A stretch of DNA of 64,000 bases from Chloroflexota bacterium (GTDB lineage Bacteria > Chloroflexota > Dehalococcoidia > Dehalococcoidales > UBA2162): positions 1 to 64,000 of the forward strand of contig JACPPV010000009.1 of assembly GCA_016190825.1 (NCBI GenBank). The letters are read 5' to 3'. Below, piece by piece: positions 60,977-64,000 of the stretch. The translations under genes and the position numbers were made by a program. The notes beneath the pieces were generated by a model. It was given only the letters and a program-made list of their open reading frames with translations. It had not been told where the DNA came from and ran no database searches. Each line of letters begins with the position of its first letter. The stretch's first letter is position 1.

Positions 60977-61576
60977 TTATGCCGCGGCAGCCAGGGCAAT
61001 CGCCCGGTCAAGGTCTGCCTGGTTGTTTATGTTAATGAAGGACCGGAGGTCTGGATCAAACCTCTGGCACTCTTCCCTCTCAACATAGCGGACCCGCACC
61101 GTCGGGAAAAAAGAGTGGATTTCCAGATGCCTGCTCTCCAATTGCGTTCTGATCCTGTCTATGCAGGCCTTGCTGTAAACTGCCTGTAACGGTTCGACAG
61201 TCCCCTGACTCAAGCTAGGGACAACCGCGTCGAAGTCCGGTGACAGGCTGATGAGGTAGTTAATAAGGTGTGCGTTAAGAAAGGGCATATCACAGGCGAC
61301 TGTAATGCTGCGTGGATGCCTCGCGGCGAGCAATCCAGTATATATGCCGGCCAGTGGTCCTTTACCCGGGAACACGTCAATCAGGGTCTCCGTACCGGGT
61401 AAGCTGGGCAGTTCCGGCCGCTCTGCCGAGATGATGATGAGTATTTGCTCCGCCACCGGCCTCAGGCGGTCAACCACGTGCTGGATCAAGCTCTTGCCCA
61501 GGATGGTCTCGATAGCCTTGTTTCGTCCCAGGCGGGCACTCTTCCCACCAGCAAGAATGATAGCGGTTACTTCCAT
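60977..61576 (-). CDS. mobA: Molybdenum cofactor guanylyltransferase
   Basis: 199 residues. It attaches GMP to molybdopterin to make the bis-MGD cofactor of formate dehydrogenase-type enzymes. The nucleotide-binding IILAGGKSARLGRNKA is at 6-21 (usual motif LAGG.S.RMG.DKA, so Asn replaces Asp here), and VACDMPFLNAHLINYL near 95 is the second marker. It lies downstream of acsE and the DUF3786 gene. Confidence 0.9.
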   Translation of the reverse strand: MEVTAIILAGGKSARLGRNKAIETILGKSLIQHVVDRLRPVAEQILIIISAERPELPSLPGTETLIDVFPGKGPLAGIYTGLLAARHPRSITVACDMPFLNAHLINYLISLSPDFDAVVPSLSQGTVEPLQAVYSKACIDRIRTQLESRHLEIHSFFPTVRVRYVEREECQRFDPDLRSFININNQADLDRAIALAAAA

Positions 61577-61604
61577 AAGAATCGTGTCATGAACTCTCTT
61601 TCAT

Positions 61605-61690
61605 TGGTTGCCCCCTTCGCAAAAGGGGATACGAGGGGGATTTCCAGATACAAAATCCCTCTTGTTCTCCCTTTCCCAAAGGGAGAGAAT
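61605..61690. repeat. Dispersed palindromic repeat
   Basis: CCCCCTTCGCAAAAGGGG and CTCCCTTTCCCAAAGGGAG units with GAGGGGGATTTC form small palindromes between mobA and the DUF3786 gene. Confidence 0.5.
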
Positions 61691-61702
61691 ACGGCAAAGT
61701 CC

Positions 61703-62368
61703 TCACGCCGAAGGCTTCCTTGCTCCGACCAGCCTCCATACGATAATCTCACTGAGGATGGTGACGTCTTCCGTGGGCAGGTAATCGGAGATGCTGGAAT
61801 CGAATAACACGTTGCCCTGGGCAGGAAACTCCTCGTCACCTCGCCACATGGCGATGATGACCGGCACTTTTTTGAAAGCGTTGATGATAATTCCCGCATC
61901 GCCGTAGTCCGCCCTTTGCGCCCCCATATCTCCGGCGGCTTCCAATAAAGCGCCTGGGTCCGCGCCAAAATTTTTGACCAGGGGCTGGATTGTCCTCTTC
62001 ACAAAAGTTGGATGATAAACGGCGCCATCGGGAAGCTCGCGGAATGTAATCAGCTTGCCAGAAAGAGGAGTGCCCCTGGCGGTAAGCAAATAATGGAGAA
62101 TCAGAATCCTGTCCCGCAAAGGGGCTGGCTCCGTGCTGTCACGCTGTGAAATGCCTCCATCGGGCAGGGTGACGGAATACAGATGATTAAGGTACTCAAC
62201 GGCGATTATCTTTGTCGACGCCAGGATACTGCACTGCGCCCCGCTCCTCCCGCATAGCGCATTGAGGTCATCCACCCCGGTCAGACGCTGGACTGCCATC
62301 TGGTAAGCGAGGTTGCCCGCCACCTTGGTGTTTTTTGGGGGAGGCAAAGATAGATGTCTGCTTTCCAC
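61703..62368 (-). CDS. DUF3786-domain protein linked to the Wood-Ljungdahl genes
   Basis: 221 residues; GTG start at 62368. Recognised pattern: GDPGALLEAA-type helix (GADPGALLEAAGDMGAQRADYGD), AFKKVPVIIAMWRGDEEFPA and LFDSSISDYLPTEDVTILSE. DUF3786 proteins occur near CODH/acetyl-CoA synthase and corrinoid genes in anaerobes; the function is not known. It starts 22 bp after acsE, so is cotranscribed with it. Confidence 0.75.
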   Translation of the reverse strand: MESRHLSLPPPKNTKVAGNLAYQMAVQRLTGVDDLNALCGRSGAQCSILASTKIIAVEYLNHLYSVTLPDGGISQRDSTEPAPLRDRILILHYLLTARGTPLSGKLITFRELPDGAVYHPTFVKRTIQPLVKNFGADPGALLEAAGDMGAQRADYGDAGIIINAFKKVPVIIAMWRGDEEFPAQGNVLFDSSISDYLPTEDVTILSEIIVWRLVGARKPSA

Positions 62369-62390
62369 GGGACTACCACCGCCCTTCTCT

Positions 62391-63269
62391 CTAAATCTGG
62401 AGCCAGAAATGGGAGTAGAGAGTCTGCCCGGTGAGAACCCGGACCGTCTTGGCGTACTCTAGCTCTTTCGGGCTCAAAGAGGAAAAATCGGGCTGGTAAC
62501 CATCCATCATGCGCCAGACAAGGTCAACTATCCCCGGCATCTCACCCCTGGCAACTTTGACCAGCTCCTGGTCGAAAGCATCAACTATGGCTGAGTACAG
62601 CCCGTGCTTCATCAGCATTACCATGTACGTGCGGTTGAGGTAGGGGCGGAGATGGGCAGGAGCGCCGTTGGACACGTTGGACAACCCGACCGTGGACTTG
62701 CACCCCGGGCAAATCTCGCCGATCATGCTGAGAAACTCGACGCAAGATTTCACTTGGTTTATCTCTACTGATATCGGGCTGGCAATGGGGTCAATCCAGA
62801 TATCTTCATTGGAAATGCCCGCCTCGTTTGCCTTGTAAACCAACTCCACGGCCAGGGCGCACCTTTCATTTGCGTCTCTGGGCATTCCCTCAGCGCCCCA
62901 CAATAGGCCGATCATCGAGGCGTTATGTTCCCTGACCATCGGCAATCCGGCTTCCAACCTTCCAGGCTGCAGAGATATCGAATTGATAAGGGGTTTATTC
63001 TTGCACACCTTCAGTCCTGCCTCCATCGCCACCTGGTTGGTGGTATCCAGAGATAGCGGCCTGTCCGTAGCCTCCTGTACGGTCTCGACGACCCACTGCA
63101 TCAGCTCGTCTCCGCCTCGGCGTGCGGGTCCGATGTTAAGGTCAAGATAGTCCATGCCGGCGGTTGTTTCCGCTCGCGCCAGCTCCTGGACCGGCCCCGC
63201 ATTCCGCTCCTTCATCGCCGCGCCAATGGACTTGGACATGATGTTGATATTCTCGCCAATCAGGATCAT
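62391..63269 (-). CDS. acsE: Methyltetrahydrofolate:corrinoid/iron-sulfur protein methyltransferase
   Basis: Transfers the methyl group from methyl-H4folate to the cobalt of the corrinoid iron-sulfur protein. The 292-residue TIM barrel (pterin-binding family) has GENINIMSKSIG at the N-terminus, MDYLDLNIGPARRG, the pterin-pocket DTTN and IDPIASPIS segments, and GLSNVSNGAP. It starts 15 bp after acsC, the partner's large subunit, matching the known Wood-Ljungdahl gene order. Confidence 0.93.
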   Translation of the reverse strand: MILIGENINIMSKSIGAAMKERNAGPVQELARAETTAGMDYLDLNIGPARRGGDELMQWVVETVQEATDRPLSLDTTNQVAMEAGLKVCKNKPLINSISLQPGRLEAGLPMVREHNASMIGLLWGAEGMPRDANERCALAVELVYKANEAGISNEDIWIDPIASPISVEINQVKSCVEFLSMIGEICPGCKSTVGLSNVSNGAPAHLRPYLNRTYMVMLMKHGLYSAIVDAFDQELVKVARGEMPGIVDLVWRMMDGYQPDFSSLSPKELEYAKTVRVLTGQTLYSHFWLQI

Positions 63270-63284
63270 TCTTCTTTTCCCCTT

Positions 63285-64000
63285 CTATGCCTTCCAGGCT
63301 TTCAGATAACCCGGCAACAACGCGCCGTCTCGTGGCCCCACCATTATCTCCCACTCGGGAAGCTCCTCTTCGAGCCCGCCGCTTTCGGCGGCAGCATAGC
63401 CCGGTATGATGAGCTTGCGGTGTTTCACTTTGTTCCAGACTTCAGACTTCCTCACGAATGGGGCGATAGCGTCGGCAGTGAATTTTCCTGCCGCCCAGGC
63501 GGTCATCACCGATAGTCCTTCCGTATCCATGATGAGGAGATAAGCAGGTACTTTACTGGTCTCGATGTAGCCGGAAACGAGGAAGTAGGTGAGGGAGAAG
63601 TTGGTAGTGATAATGACCGGTGAAGCCTCTTTTGGTACGCCGATTTCGTAGACACCCTGGGTGGTTGCCAGCGGGCGTTGTGGATCGGTGAAGATGTTCA
63701 TTCTCTCCACCAGCAGCGGGAAAAGGCTCTCTCCCTGAAAATCCGAAAGAACGATGATGCTGCCGTATTTGGCCACGAACATCGAGGCAATCATCGCCTC
63801 CATCATCGGGTCGGTGGTCATCTCACAGGGAAAAACAATGGTTGGATAGCCAAGAGGACGGAACTTCTTGACCAGGGCGGAAGCGCGGATAGTCACCTGG
63901 TCCTGAAATGCCTGCCGGATAGCTCTTGAGCCGGAATCTATGATGATGTCATTTACCCCCGCCTGGGTTAGCTTCGCCGTCAGGTCCGCCACCTCATCGA
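63285..64000 (-). CDS. acsC: Corrinoid/iron-sulfur protein large subunit, C-terminal part (truncated by window edge)
   Basis: The last 235 or so residues of AcsC/CdhE. The barrel and C-terminal cobalamin-capping domain show DIIIDSGSRAIRQAF, PVIITTNFSLTYFLVSGYIE, YLLIMDTEGLSVMTAWAAGK and KHRKLIIPGYAA. The N-terminal [4Fe-4S] domain and the start lie beyond 64000. Together with acsE this shows at least the methyl branch of the Wood-Ljungdahl pathway. Confidence 0.9.
   Translation of the reverse strand, partial: DEVADLTAKLTQAGVNDIIIDSGSRAIRQAFQDQVTIRASALVKKFRPLGYPTIVFPCEMTTDPMMEAMIASMFVAKYGSIIVLSDFQGESLFPLLVERMNIFTDPQRPLATTQGVYEIGVPKEASPVIITTNFSLTYFLVSGYIETSKVPAYLLIMDTEGLSVMTAWAAGKFTADAIAPFVRKSEVWNKVKHRKLIIPGYAAAESGGLEEELPEWEIMVGPRDGALLPGYLKAWKA

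Overview
The window looks like chromosomal DNA of an uncultured anaerobic member of the Chloroflexota, most likely class Dehalococcoidia. This is inference from gene content: the 16S rRNA fragment, Wood-Ljungdahl corrinoid genes (acsC and acsE), diaminopimelate synthesis through DapL, a CofE-type ligase, acyl-CoA-dehydratase-type activases and corrinoid activators. No phylogeny could be run. Most genes end in ordinary stop codons, including TGA, so the code is standard. Two genes are each cut by one in-frame TGA at a redox-active position with a hairpin just downstream. I read both as selenoproteins.

Layout. 1-931 is the 5' part of a 16S rRNA gene (minus strand), followed by a decayed antitoxin and rplY. 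2073-7748 is one minus-strand transcription unit: an ATP-dependent acyl-CoA-dehydratase-like set (three genes), plsX, trxA, a small thioredoxin-fold gene and trxB. 8016-11628 is a copper module: csoR with its own operator, copA, a small membrane protein and a YHS protein. 11693-13248 is a minus-strand redox operon: selenocysteine glutaredoxin, a second TrxB-like flavoprotein and a Cys-rich protein. 13577-20171 holds dapF-dapL, hflX, a GH13 enzyme and gmhA-gmhB.

20307-29700 is an accessory island at tRNA-Glu(CTC). An element of about 7.6 kb lies between 16-bp att repeats. It has a frameshifted tyrosine integrase, two small HTH proteins, a PrimPol/D5 helicase, a frameshifted serine recombinase and several unknown small genes. 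It is followed by a MntA/HepT toxin-antitoxin pair coupled to a PD-(D/E)XK-like protein, and by the remnant of a second, related element.

29735-49903 is mixed: an MFS transporter, a VWA protein, a YeiH-type exporter, a divergent pair of corrinoid-reactivation genes, a sulfur-relay and Fe-S cluster locus (ferredoxin, nifS-like, nifU, zinc ribbon, dsrE, tusA), a large di-heme peroxidase, cofE, a DUF5666 lipoprotein, a Kelch lipoprotein, cutA and a MoaD-like gene. The NifS homologue has Gln where the PLP lysine should be. 49882-54224 is tgt-ruvX-alaS. 54602-58877 has a methyltransferase, a decayed ROK kinase copy, the selenocysteine rhodanese, the intact ROK kinase and holA. 58919-64000 has an acyl-CoA carboxylase subunit, mobA, a DUF3786 protein, acsE and the 3' part of acsC, which runs off the window.

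Together the genes suggest a strict anaerobe with the methyl branch of the Wood-Ljungdahl pathway, a heavy investment in thiol/selenol redox and sulfur trafficking, and low-potential ATP-driven electron activation. Short REP-like dispersed repeats occur in many intergenic gaps.
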